64,000 bases of DNA from Vanessa cardui (lineage: Eukaryota > Arthropoda > Insecta > Lepidoptera > Nymphalidae), in assembly GCF_905220365.1 (NCBI RefSeq), contig NC_061132.1, positions 2,046,001 through 2,110,000 of the forward strand, in the 5' to 3' direction. The notes beneath the pieces were generated by a model that saw only the letters and a program-made list of their open reading frames with translations, had not been told where the DNA came from and searched no databases. A program made the translations under genes and the position numbers. Every line of letters begins with the position of its first letter. The first letter of the stretch is position 1. Of the stretch, positions 13,661 through 26,622 are shown piece after piece.

Positions 13661-15435
13661 TAAACAATATTGTTTTGGGACCTTATAAATCTTTTATAGT
13701 AGTATATGTACATATATGAAACTTCATTTTCATTTATTAATACAATCTGTCAAATTTACAGAATACAATAAGATAGGATCAATCATAGGAATGTAGAGAC
13801 ATTCTGATATGAAATAGTGATGTGAAATAAAAACTCATAACGCACAACCCTAGAAATGTAAGAGAACACTAATTTCCTTATCGCCGGTATATTTTATTAT
13901 TTAATATCATCAATTTACATTCGCATATGGAAAGCGGAATTCCAATCAAATCATATGGAATGATGCAAGCGAATGTGATCTTAAAGGTTTAGAGTTAGAG
14001 TTGGATTTTTATTTTCAGTCCAAAAGATGCGATGTAGCCTTTAAAACAAAGTAAGGAATAATCAAACAAATGAACTGAGCGATAAGACGCTAATTATCGA
14101 GAGAATCTCAACCATTAATCCGACAATCGTTGATTTCATCGCAGCACGTGAAACGTGCGTGGACACAGTGGCTGTAAAGCTTCATACATTTACACACACG
14201 ATGTTCTCATAGATGTTCCAAATTTAAAAATACAGACTATAAAAATTATAGCCAAACCGTCACACATTGACGAGGCTTCAACAACTTTTTCAGGAAGTTA
14301 AGTAACTTCTTAACTCTTACGTTTATCTGAAAAAGATACATCGCAAACATCCGTACTAAAACCTATTTTGTGAACCTCCCATACTCTTACTTCCCTTCTT
14401 CTTTATTTTCCAACAATATAGGTTCTCTTTTTGCTTCCAATACTTAAAGCCCATTTATATTTTGTCTTGTATGCTAATGCTAGAGCAACATTTGTATGCT
14501 AGAGAAACATTCTACCCTCTGTAGAATCTACTATCTAATAGTCTTAACCTAAAGTAAAGTTTACACACAAAATGTTACGTGATATTAAACAAAAAAAGTA
14601 AACCTTCAACCAGTCTACCACCAGCCTAACTAGGCAGTCAGAAAGCGATACGATCAGTCAGCTGTAGGCGTACACGCAGACTGCTTTTAATATATTTTTA
14701 ATCATTCTCTGTAATTACTGAAATCTGCTAAACTCCGATCAAGAATTTCACCAACTTCATTGTCTAGACTAATTATTGTACATACTGTTTATGGAAAATG
14801 AATCTTATAGAACAAGTAGTAGAATCGAGTAATATTAAGCGAAGGAAAGCTGCAGGTTTAAGCTAGCTAGATATAGATACAAATAAAAAGGCATTGTAAT
14901 CAAAAACAATACGAATTAAAATGAAAATGCAGTTCTAACCATTAAAGCGGGCAGAACTAAAACGGTCGAGTAGTTAGCGAATAAAAAAGAGATTTTTGTG
15001 CCGGCCAATAATCAACTCCACGCATCCGTTTTAATGAGATCCAGAGATTACCAAATGAACGGGCGATGAATGGCACAGGATGTGGCACAAAGGATTCTAC
15101 GTCACCGGCCACAAGAACAAATAGGCTATGGGAACTGATTAATAATTAGATTAAACACAACACGTGGAAAAGCGAATGCGAATCGATGTTTCCTCTATTG
15201 CACCGCCGACTGTTTCAGGCAAACCGCGTCCTTCCGTTGCGTGGTCATTAGGTCTAAAGTCCGATGCGTCAGCTCGCCCCGAAGCCCAGTAGCGTGAAGC
15301 CTCCACAAACTGTAGTTATAATGAGTAGTGACTTGCATTTAATTAAATTTTAATATTATACGTATGTCAATAATGGATAGGTTAGGTTATCGCCAGGTCT
15401 ATGATGTATCTAATATGATTTTGTCTTTGTTGCAG

Positions 15436-15765
15436 CGAGCTACCCTAGCCGAGAAGGAGGTGACGACGCTAAAGGAACAGTTAGCCACGACCAGCCCGAC
15501 GCCCCTCCAAGCCACAGTCCCTCCTAAAACCAATGGCTCCCACATAGAGTCGACGAGAGACCAGGCAACAGAAACCAGAATACCTGAACGTTTTAGTCCA
15601 GATATTAAAGAAGAGAAACGAAGATCGCCCGATATTGATGAGGATATAGAACAAAAAATAGAAATGGCGGCGACTGCGAGGAGTAACAGCAACTCCTCCA
15701 GGAGTAGCCCCGTGGTCAACCAGAGCAGCAGCTTGGAGAATGAGTTGGCTGCTAAAGAGAAAGAG
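15436..15765 (+). CDS. ct: cut exon: N-terminal coiled-coil flank and serine-rich acidic linker
   Basis: A 330-nt exon of exactly 110 codons, phase 0 at both ends. The acceptor follows a T-rich tract ending TTGCAG; the donor is GAG|GTAACT. It starts with a short heptad-like segment (AEKEVTTLKEQL), then a proline/threonine-rich stretch, an acidic stretch with SPDI repeated twice (residues about 54-57 and 64-67), a serine/asparagine tract, and ends in ENELAAKEKE. That last run continues directly into the coiled coil of the next exon, which is the main reason for assigning it to cut. The frame is also open for 24 codons upstream, with an ATG at 15364, so an unspliced start there is possible; the strong acceptor makes splicing likelier. 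The linker is poorly conserved in the family, so this exon is supported mainly by frame and junctions. Confidence 0.82.
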
Positions 15766-15933
15766 GTAACTATTGACAATATTACTTTTAATTTATAGCT
15801 ATATTTTTTTAACTTTAAAACAAATAAGGGTCTGGCAAATATGTCAATTGTTGGCATGTACTCATAATCGCCATAGAGATTGGCAATGTAACAAATTTAC
15901 AAAGAAGTTTATTATCCTTTGAATAGTCGTTCC

Positions 15934-16005
15934 GGTACTAACCTTAGGAACCAAGACATGCCCTTGTGCCGGTAGTTCCACTGACTTACTCACCCTTCAA
16001 TATAA
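15934..16005 (+). repeat. Repeat F fragment
   Basis: ACCTTAGGAACCAAGACATG, CCCTTGTGCCGGTAGTTCCA and CTTACTCACCCTTCAA match the central part of repeat F. It lies about 170 bases downstream of a cut exon, so it marks this side of the intron as non-coding. Confidence 0.55.
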
Positions 16006-16924
16006 CATGATTTAAAAGCTAAACAAATAGGCAAGTAGGATCAACCAATAAAAGTGCCACTGTAAGATATTATCAAAATGGATATATCATTAGTCCTTCC
16101 CGTATAGGAAAGGATGATTTGTGTCTATGAGGTCACCCGGTTAACTGACTAGAAAATTACAGTTAAAGGATGCAATAGCCTTGCGGTTAACTGGCTGCGC
16201 CCGCGCAAGCCATCTCGTATCGAATGTAACGTACGATCAATAAATCAATTACATGTGCGGGGGCATCGTTGAATTGGATTTGACAGTTGGCTTGATCTAG
16301 GGACGCGGCCGTATCGATATCAAATTATCGACCTTCTATTTCTTAAAATATTCCTTAATTAATATTATAATAAATTAAATTAAATAAATGTGTACAAAAA
16401 CAGTTCACGATTAAGTAACATTTTGCCAGTATCCCATTATAAAAATTTGGTTTCATATACATACATACAAGAGTAAAATGTACTCATGTAGGTTTCCTAA
16501 AAATACTTTCCTATCTTTGGTAGGAATTCAGCAAAAACAAAAACATATGAAAGCGATCGTCATCGATACTATCGACAAACAATCAAGGCAACACTACCGT
16601 GGAACAGGATACATTCAATGGAATGATTGATCGGTACCGAACGGTAATCCTTGCACTAAATAAATATCACGTTGTCCGTTCGTACTCGCTACAAGAGCGT
16701 ATTGTATATTATAATTAACAAGATGTTTTGATAAGCGACCGTTGAACAGAGAAACAAAAAACGCTTGCGATTTAGAAATGTAAACATTATTCTATACTGT
16801 AACTTGTTCATGATGTTTCTAGAAAGTAACGCTTCAGAAAACTTTTTCTATGTTTCCGATGACAGACCTTCGCAATTCCCTAATTACATAAAAACACAAT
16901 ATATGTTTGTCATATTTCGGGATC

Positions 16925-17170
16925 AAGAATGATGATTGCCGGTTCAAACTCAGGCAAGCACCACTGAATATTCATGTGCTTAATTTGTGTTTATAACTGA
17001 ATGAAAATATTGTGAGGAAACCTGCATGTGTCTAATTCATCTTTCATCGTATTCCACCAACCCGAATAGCCGGAACAGCGTGGTTGAATATGTTCCAAAC
17101 CTTCTCCTCAAAAGGAGAGAAGATTGGGCCTTAGCCCAGCAGTGGGAAATTTACAGGCTGTTAATGTATT
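16925..17170 (+). mobile_element. tRNA-derived SINE, 5' truncated
   Basis: Same family as the copy at 11245. It starts just before the B box (GGTTCAAACTCAGGCAAGCA), lacks the A box, carries an internal deletion, and ends with AGCAGTGGGAAATTTACAGG and CTGTTAATG. Truncation at the 5' end fits target-primed integration. Confidence 0.7.
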
Positions 17171-18947
17171 GTAAGAATATACGTATCACATTAGCATATC
17201 ACTATACATTTTTCGAATAGCAATATTAGTTCAAAAATTTGTAACTTCCTATTATTTTGAACAAAAATTTTTAACAAAAATTTCGTTGTAAATAAATCAA
17301 TCTTTAAGTAGAGTTAAGTCCAGCAATTTATTGATAGTGGTACCATCAATCAATATTAACGATAACGCTGTATCATTGATTGATGTGGTCACATGATAGT
17401 CAACACTTATGTGTCGCTTATAAAATATAAATCATATAATTGTTAAATACATATGACAGGCTTTGACAATTATGAGTACCTAAGGTTTTATTCGCTTGTC
17501 AGGTAAAATACAATTATGATAGGAACGTGCCTTTTAGTTTTACATATTTTTTATCCTTTTTTAATATGATTATTTCAAACTTCTAGACTTAGGGTGGATA
17601 GTTTATGATATAAATATAATTTCGTAGGCAGTCTGCCTTGCAGTCATGTGCTTTTTGAAGGCCTTGCGTATCTAATATAGTTTAAATCCAGTCCCTTTAT
17701 GTTTTACAAAGGGCTTAGGTTTGGTTGATAGTACGAAAGATTTTATTGTTAGTGCTAAGGCTTTACTACCTGAATACGGGACGAGCTGAGACTTGATTGG
17801 TCCATTGGTTTTTACGAAGACACAACGCACACAAATAAACAAGGAATTATCCATCGTTTACATAAATGTTATCCGCAAACGTATAATAGTATCTTGGTTA
17901 TATTTATGAGGATCTATCTTCAATTACCGGAGCTTTAGCTAACTAAAACATAAATGTTAAAAGGAGTTTGAAAATAGTCAAAAACGTCCGACTCATTCAA
18001 GCACCGCGTACGCCCTATAAAAGAACCGACTGCAACTGAATTCTTCCATTCACGGTCCGTCATTAGTGCATTCAATCGCCGAAATCTGCGTTATAGTGAA
18101 TTGGAGGCTTTATTTCTCTCAATGGACTATTTTTGAATCCGTTGAATTCGTGAATGGAGAAATCTTCACAAAATCAGTTTAGGCCCTAATGTAAGCTGGA
18201 AAATTCTTTTGGCTTAATTTCGTATATTGAATATGTTCGCGTGCGTTTGGATTATTTTCGTTTTTTAAAAGTCTTTGTAAAATATAATTTTGAAAATATT
18301 TCGTTTATTAAATGTTGAATGGACATGCTTTTATATTGACTTTGTTATATTTATAGATAAAAAGATAAGTTATCTAACAGGTATGAAAACTAAAACATTG
18401 TCACTTTACATCAGATGAACCTCCTCATTGTCACCATATGCCATAAACACTAAAATTAACTCCCATCTCAAAATGATTCTAATTTAACTGTAAATGATTG
18501 GGACTTTGAACAGAAAAAGTTCCATCGTAATATGTCTAGTACTTTGCTTGATTAACGTAAAAATAGACAAATTGCAGTGTTTTTTATTTCGATTTCGCAA
18601 TCTCATTTGTAACGAGTTGTCATAACTTTTCACAGACCTCATCGAAGTGACGAACTTTAGCTCGCCGATTTTTTTCCTTCATTTTCCCCAATCTCACTCG
18701 ATTTTAATTAAGTTGCCATAGAAGGGTTGAAATGTTATTTCTTTTTGATGACAACCGATAAACGATTCAGTTATAAAAAAAAAAAAAACTTTTTTGATTA
18801 TGGCTTCGTTGAATTGGTTTTGATTAGTACGAAAGGTTTTTTTTATTTCATTTTAAGTTTGACATTTCGAAAAGTTTCATAAAGTAATTTTAATGAGTTT
18901 TTATAATTCCTCAGCTATTAGATAGGAAGTTTGTTTACCGAGCACAT

Positions 18948-18957
18948 AGATGGCGCT
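18948..18957. promoter_or_regulatory. CTCF-like motif
   Basis: AGATGGCGCT matches the insect CTCF core, opposite in orientation to the site at 1811. Confidence 0.3.
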
Positions 18958-20418
18958 TTACTTGATACAGCACTAAATTCTTAATGTCACTCCGGCGCAG
19001 GACATGAAAGAGTGATGACGCTATTTTTGTTCGCTTCGCTCCAAAAGGAAAACATTCGAAATTAGTTTATGACGACTGTCTGTCGTTCGATTTATTTTAA
19101 TTTTGTTATTTTTGGTCGACGCACGCGTTTCTCTTATTATGTTTGGCGTCGTAAACTCACTGTCGGTTCGGCAGTGAATTATATTTCGAAATCAAATGAC
19201 AAATGATGTACACGTGAGTGGAATATACGATATATTATTTTAATATTCATCGACAGGCCTTTGATATTGACATATATATGTATATATAAAGTATTGAAAT
19301 CTCTGAATTAAATGTAACCTTTAAATATTATGAAATGGAAGTGATTCATGCGAATTCATAACTCGTTCGCTGAGTGATTGCCTTTGACCTCATAGACGTC
19401 AAACAAGACAAACGCGCATTTAATCGTAGTCAATCAAAGAGAAAGCAACGGATTCGAAACGTCGACAAGAGATGCAATCAGTCGCCCCATCAAACGCAAC
19501 CTATCATCTCTGAAATCGCCACGCACGATAATTTAATAACAAAAAAAGCTACAGGAAAACTGCCAGACGAAACGGAGCCCTAATGCGTACGCGATAAGGC
19601 CACCGAAGACCATCGATCGTCGTAATTACACACGAAACATGCGAGCGTACATGAAAGCAAATGTCAAACTTACATATTTATTTCCAAGTATTGAATACTG
19701 GGGTCGGTTTCTCGGAACACGGAGTAAACATCATCGTGTCGATGATGAAAGCGATGTGATTCTTTGTACTCGATGCTGATTAGTCTAATTTTAACTTGTC
19801 CAAAAAAAGTCACTGTAATTTGGCCCGATCGTGACAACATAGCGTGCGTAACGTCGATTCTAAATTGGCTTTTTCCTATTATCTCTATCGGCTCTTGATA
19901 CGTACAGGCGAGAATCTTAGAAACGCAGACGTTTTTTTATTGAACACATACAATGTTTAAATTATTACTCCAATTAATGGAACAAAATTATTGCTCATCT
20001 CTAAAGATACTTTAAGATATTGGAGATGTACATATTCATTGAATTCCGTATTAACGTAAGCGAGTACCTTAATAACCTCATAATTAACTAAAACGAATTC
20101 GAAGCTCGCATACAACTCAAATTCGTTTATTTATACACGGCGAGCGTCGATATTCAGAAGCCAACTCGATAGATTCATAGCAGTCGACATCAAAGGCTCG
20201 ACATTAATCATAACTCGCATCAATCGCCGGTGAAACAGTTCTGTTTTTATTGTAAATCAGTATTAAAAAGCGACAGCGCGGGCGCATGAATCAAACGAGC
20301 GCCTCGAGACGTCAACATACGCGATAAATTCGTGAAATGTAAACAAAAAACTTGCGGCCCGAATAGACCACCCTGCGGCACACCTGTTGCATCTATTAGC
20401 AGAACGCGACGCGCGCGC

Positions 20419-20445
20419 ACCGTCGCGACCGTCGCGACCGTCGCG
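20419..20445. repeat. Short tandem repeat of ACCGTCGCG
   Basis: Three direct copies of a 9-base CpG-rich unit inside a locally GC-rich patch (about 20240-20600) of an otherwise AT-rich intron. Confidence 0.8.
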
Positions 20446-23400
20446 ATCGTATCGGTCCTATCTGCGATCCGCTATGGGCCAAGAACATTTTTCTGTCATA
20501 TATCAAATCATCTGATGCGTTGAGAAAAATCATCGCGATCACCAAAGTCGAACGCCGCCCGAGATTACAGATCAAACGGATCGGTCTCCTCGCAAATTGT
20601 CCGTGGAGTTTCTTTTTGAATTCGAACGCAAGTACGGCTCTAAGACGCGAAACTAATAAAAGTTATACTTCCTACGAAGTGATATTTATGTATGTACTAC
20701 GTCTGGCTTCCATCTTTTACGATCGTCAACAGTTACATATTTAATGTTCGATGTTTATCAACATTTCTTTCTTATGCAGGTTTTAGTGGAGCAATAAATT
20801 ATTTATCTTCAAAGACTCGCTTATTTTCAAACTTTTGTTTCTCTTTCAGAGTAATTCTCGGTTTTACAGCTGACGTCACTGTTATTAATTAAACTTCACA
20901 CAAGTCGACAAATAGTCAACGAAATCTTGCTCGTAAGAGTGAAAACGGCGTTTTTTAAATCACGTCTGCGGCGAGTAGGTTTCAAAGTATTAAGAGCGAC
21001 CTATAAATTTTAAGATAACATCGTAAAGATAAGAGATTCGTCGAAGATGAAGTCGATTAAAGTATTCGAATGATATCATAATGTAAACTAAAGTCACGTT
21101 GTTAGTCAGCCGATTACATAACTGAGTCAATCTGAAGTGCCTGAAAATGTGACACATCGTTTTAAAACAATTTAAATTGCTATTTGGTGTAAACAATCAA
21201 ATATAAAGATCATTCTCCACATTCGTTCTATTGGACATTAAAATAACTCGAACTCCAAGATATTTCAAAATATTCAAGGAAAATTCTTGAAAAAATGATA
21301 ATTTAAGTAAGATTACATTTTAGAACATCTGATTTATGTTTTACATTTAGACTAAGCATCACTTCATAGAATCTAAAATTGCACTATTTGAAGAAAAATG
21401 TATTCGTATGACTTTTTCGCTGTGCAAAATTCAGCGAATTGACACATCAATCACTATCAAAATGTTGCCATTCGTATGACATTTGAAAGAGGTTACGTGT
21501 AATTTTGGCATTGAATCAAAAAATAAAACAATTAAAGAAATTAAGTTAAGATGCTAATTAGAATAGGTATGAACTTACTGTTTATTTCATAATATTATAA
21601 AAGGTGCCTCAATCAATATATTCATTAGATTTCAATTAAACGCATCAACGCCTCCTGGAAGGTTGGCGGCCATTTATTGTAATACCTAATTAATATTGAT
21701 AGACCTAATTCTAATACAGACGAGAATCCATTATATAGCAATACATAAAACATTATGGATCAAATATCATGAGAAAATATTTAACGTCTGACCTTATACG
21801 AACTTTCTATTAATTATATAAGAAACTATACCAATATTGTATTTGTAACGCTTCAAATAAAGTTACTTTAATACCTAACTGTAATAAAAAAGATGAAAAA
21901 ATAAACAACTATCAATAAATGAACTCGTGTTATTGAGTGAATCTGAGAAATACTAAAATGATTAAACATCTTGGAAGAAACTTAACAGTGGGAGCATTAA
22001 GCGCCGATCGAAATAACAATCACTTCACATATTACACCTCTTATTAGAATACATAATCCATACGATAATGACACTTATAGTTTACAGCGAATTAACCGAA
22101 ATACCTCTTAGGAATATTCCAATAAGACCTAATATTCGGTAGCCTAGCAAATCTAATATTAACGCTGAATCAAACGAAAGTGAACTGGATACTTATATAG
22201 ATAAGGTTCGAATTTGTTTAAATGTACACCACACACGCTGTCATGTGTCGGTACGCGTTAGTTCGTAGCAAGCAACACGTGTACAGAATATGTCAATTCA
22301 TTATAAACTTTGTGTAGCGTAGAAGATGATTTGTGACATATTATCGGTATAATGCCCTATCTGTTTCTATGTTTCCATTAAGAGGGTTATTGTGTGATCG
22401 AGCGGATTCTCAGTAATTGACAAATTTCAATGCCGCGATATCAATGACACCACTGTATGATATTGGTTACTTATATCTCTTCTTTCTTATTTCTTTGTCT
22501 AAGTATTTGCCGCTATAAATACCTAAAACCTACCTGAATCCCTGACATTCCTATATAATTCTTAATTTCCATGGTAACAGACAATCAAAATTATTTTCCA
22601 TTAAATAACAATGACTGTTCGTACAACGCCGAACTTCCTCTAACGCAATTACCCTGTCCGAAACAATAATTCGTTATTTTTATTGAAATTAATGCAAAAA
22701 TCAATCAAACTGAACTTCCTACCCCCCGTTTCCTTTGAATGGTGGTACATTTTTCTTCGCACCCTCGAAAACCTTAGACAATAGGGATGGTTATTAATAT
22801 TCCAATATAAAAAACATCGGTCCTAAACAATAGATGCTGTTAATTTACTCATTAAGGATTCATGGGGAGTCTCCCAGTTGCAAATTTAGATATAATGGAA
22901 TCCTTTGATACATTTATGTTACTGATATAATGTTGTTTATTTTAAATTATTGTTATATTGTATACATTTTGATCGGAGTATTTCTTAGCCGTAAAACGTA
23001 TTCACCCAAAAGTAAATTATTATTCGGTGGATTTGTGAAATCTTTAACTTAACTATACGGTTTTAATAAAGTCTTATTAAATTAGTTTTGAAAGTATTCA
23101 GTGTAGGTACGTATAGCAAAGTCAAATTTTTCTTCGTCTGAGATTTCCCCGGAGAACGCCTGAAGCCATACTCGACAAAGCTGGCATGATTGATACGCGT
23201 CTTGTTCCTTATTGTCTTCTAGTTTTGACGTAATAGTTATGGAAACATTAATTTCTAAACATAAATCCATGTCTGCAACCAGTTTTTCCAAATTAGTTTA
23301 ATAAAGCTGGGTTCGTCAGCTGCCGATGAAAATAAATCATCAATTTTAAGGTCACATAATCGAATAGCAACAAAGGACATGACAAAAACCGATAATTTTA

Positions 23401-25490
23401 ATAGTATGAATGACAAAAACTCCCTGACCACGTGTCGTGGGGTCCGAACTGGTTGTAACCGGTTCGTCACAAAATGCCATTCAATCAAATTCGTAATACA
23501 ACCACATAAGAAACCTTGTATAAGGTATTTTTTTTAAACAAATATAACATTTATTACTTGTGTATATGGATTATAATTCTATGAGATTTTTTTTGTATTA
23601 TAAGACATGTTTGGTCGCACGCGTACCCGTTCATGAACAATGCAAATTCGAATGACCAGCTGCCTCTAATCGGAGCTGATCTATTGATACGGGATTTTAA
23701 TGGCTATCGCGCATTAGTTATAGCGAATACTTTTTTATTATATCTTTTCAAATAGATTCATAGCAATAAAACCATTATGGCCTTAAATAAAATCGATGTG
23801 TTATTTTTAAGTCCGAAGAGACTTTGATTAACTCTCGTAACACTGAGTTTGTAAATAATGGCCGGTGATTTCGATACGCTTAACAGAAGCGGTGATCGAC
23901 AGGCTCGTGTAATCGGTAATCACACCGACGATACGACTCCAGTCGAATAGTAAAAATAGTTGGAGAAAAAGGGAACTCACAGTACATCGTTGATATAATT
24001 CAATTAAATTGAATATTCACGCTTTCAAAAACAAAGGCGTCAAAAGAATGTCTCGCATAAATTATTCCCTTTTTTTTTTCAAGCACTTCATCGCTGAAGA
24101 ATATCGTTAATATTAATTTTTTGACACGGAAACAAACGGATTTTAATATTCGAGTTATCCGGGCCTTTGTTATTGTAATTGTTTGTGTCGATCCATCAAG
24201 TGTCCTCCGGGCTGCAGTGGCGCTATTCGGAGGGACGGCTCGTTAACTCGTTCTATGTGTACATGTGTTCGATTACCGCATCTGACGGATTGTATTGGGG
24301 CACATAAGACAGGTATTTGTTCCGGTCTGGCTCGTCTGAATCTTAAGGTAGCCTATCAAAATCCTCTATCAAACAATGACGTCAGAGTTCTTAATTCGAA
24401 TATTTAAAATGTATATTTTTTAGGCTTCAATTGAACCATATCGATCCTTACATAATATACTTCCGTGATGACGCAAGTGATAAATATATATTAATCGATT
24501 TCGCCAAACATCGATCTGTCCAAAATATTCGAAGTCAATGGCCCACGTTATCGATACGGGGTCAAACGTAACCGTCCACGTTAATAATTACGATAATATC
24601 AATCATTTTAAATATAGCAACTTGTTCTCAAACTTGTAAAAAATATTTGATTAAATATCTATGAATTTATAAACTAATATATTGCACTATTTCTCTGTGA
24701 CAAAACTTTGGGAATAAATTGATGTACAATACTTTTTTAATTGTTTTTTGATAGTACTGTTTTTGTTTTTGATAAAGCATGAGCGTTTACAGAATAATCT
24801 ATTATTTCCTGTGGATTCACAAATATATTATAAAAGTAAACTCACAATGCAATGAACGTGATGGTTGATCTTCTACATTGTTCAGTGAATACTTCGTCAC
24901 GAAAGAGTAGATGCTCATATGAACAGTTACGCACTTTTCCATTTAATTTATGAATACAATTAAATGCAAGTATAATTATATTCGAAAGTTTGAGAAGCAA
25001 TTGAAAACAAATCGATCGATCCACGTGTAAGCACTAGTTGTGTACAGATAACTGATTACACAACAAATTCGCTTGTTGTTTTTTTTTTTAATTTTCGGCA
25101 CATCCAAGCCGACTGCCGTCGATATCGCCGGCTTCCTGCGATACCCGGGTTAATAGGAAGTCGATAAATATATCGATAGAATAGTGTTGGGACGTTTGAG
25201 GTAAGTGTATCTATGTTTAAAGTGATTCATTAATTTATGAATCATTTCGTTAAATGTTAAATCAGCGGAAGTCACATGACTAATAAATTCTTGTGTTTTA
25301 AGGTACAGATTTTTTTTAAGTGTATAAGTACTCCCTAAGTGATCTTTAATCTGTACTCTTGCTTTACCCAGCTAGCTCAGTGCTCAGTATTTACAGAACT
25401 TCGAAATAATTAACAAATTAAAAACTATTTTATAACTACAGTAGTTGGCGCCGCCGGAATTGCGTTTTAAGGGGGCAGATTGTCAAGTGT

Positions 25491-25634
25491 TAGGCAAATT
25501 CACCTATGTCCTTTCTTAGAGTACAAGTTTGCTTGATACGATATTCCATCAAATTCGGTTCAGTGATTTGTTAATGAAAGAACAACAGACAGACAGAGTT
25601 ACTTTCACATTCATAATATTAGTATAGGTATAGG
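25491..25634 (+). repeat. Interspersed repeat E copy
   Basis: Contains CACCTATGTCCTTTCTTAGA, ATTCCATCAAATTCGGTTCA, CAACAGACAGACAGAGTTAC and CATAATATTAGTATAGGTAT. A copy of repeat F starts directly after it, so the pair is a compound insertion. Confidence 0.65.
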
Positions 25635-25915
25635 TTGGCGGACGCGCATACGGGCCACCTGATGATAAGTGGTCACCATCACCCATTGACAATGACGCTG
25701 TAAGAAATATTAACTATTCCTTACATCGTAAATGTGCCACCAACCTTGGGAACTAAGATGTTATGTCCCTTGTGCCTGTAGTTACACTGGCTCACTCACC
25801 CTTCAAACCGGAACACAACAATACTGAGTACTGTTATTTGGCGGTAGAATAACTGATGAGTGGGTGGTACCTACCCAGACGGGCTTGCACAAAGCCCTAC
25901 CACCAAGTGAAAATA
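25635..25915 (+). repeat. Interspersed repeat F, best copy
   Basis: Motifs in order: GGCGGACGCGCATACGGGCC, TGATAAGTGGTCACCATCAC, CCAACCTTGGGAACTAAGAT, GTCCCTTGTGCCTG, TGGCTCACTCACCCTTCAAA, GGTGGTACCTACCCAGACGG and GCACAAAGCCCTACCACC. No open frame. At least six diverged copies lie in the window. It is a familiar lepidopteran repeat whose class I cannot fix. Confidence 0.65.
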
Positions 25916-26574
25916 CATATGAAATAAACATATACAGCTTATAATATTGCTTACATTATGGAACCAATTCAAGCAATTGAAACTTCAGTATCGTCTTCAG
26001 TAATAAATAAATAAACATGTATTTAAATTCCAAGTACACAATGGCTGTACTTACCCCGAAACAAAACATTACTACACCATCCGTTTAGATGGCATTAAGC
26101 AATTTACCTAATGTTCTCCCCATATCGAACATTACAATTCGAACCCTGCTCCCCTATCGATAAGATTGATATTCGATCGAAGATACTCCACATTAAATTC
26201 TTAACAGAACCCAACAACATAAGTCGCAACAAATACAAACGATATCGAATTCTTTCTTCATACCATTAAAGGTTATTTTCAATTGTTTATGTTGTGATGT
26301 TAATACATTCTCAGCGTTATCTAGAAGATAGTTCCCGAAGGATAGTAGTATCTACCTAATGGTTTGCCGTTAAATTAATGCTACAATTTATGACAGTCGG
26401 AATTATGAATGGATCTACGAGTTTCATTGATTGATGTCTTGTGATACAAATGTTTACTGGTAACCATTTTAAGTTGATCCCTGTGTTCTTGAAGCTTTCC
26501 AAACGACAAAATGTTCTAAAACTGGTTGTCAGTTTGTTATTGCATTCGAAACTGTATTTGAGTTAATCTAACTT

Positions 26575-26622
26575 TTTAACCGACTTCGAAAAGGAAGACG
26601 TATGTACTCTACGAAATTTAAT
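26575..26622 (+). repeat. Short remnant resembling a common lepidopteran repeat end
   Basis: TTTTTAACCGACTTCGAAAA followed by GGAAGACGTATGTACTC resembles a terminus often seen in butterfly and moth repeats. No further element structure was found, so this is weak. Confidence 0.3.

Larger units (their letters stand above)
1..15435. other. Non-coding region upstream of first visible cut exon (probable intron)
   Basis: No exon of cut or of another gene could be recognised on either strand. Because the exon at 15436 starts with a good acceptor in phase 0, this is most simply the 3' part of an upstream intron, though the beginning could be 5' flanking DNA. It holds degraded interspersed repeats (1424-1562, 10170-10270, 11161-11670, 12904-13020, 13561-13660), a Helitron-like copy (9485-9691), a G-rich patch (373-417) and a CTCF-like motif (1811-1825). 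Small open frames in it lack coding character. Confidence 0.6.

Noticed and set aside
15399..15857. 152-codon open frame on the minus strand
   Set aside because: Antisense to the 15436-15765 cut exon; hydrophobic and serine-rich translation without recognisable domain.
17490..17515. Second ratchet point at TTGTCAG|GTAAAA
   Set aside because: Pyrimidine tract is interrupted and GTAAAA is a weak donor; far less convincing than 30085/30086.
25190..25210. Strong donor GAG|GTAAGT
   Set aside because: No acceptor-like tract before it, and no start codon or recognisable exon upstream; probably a decoy.
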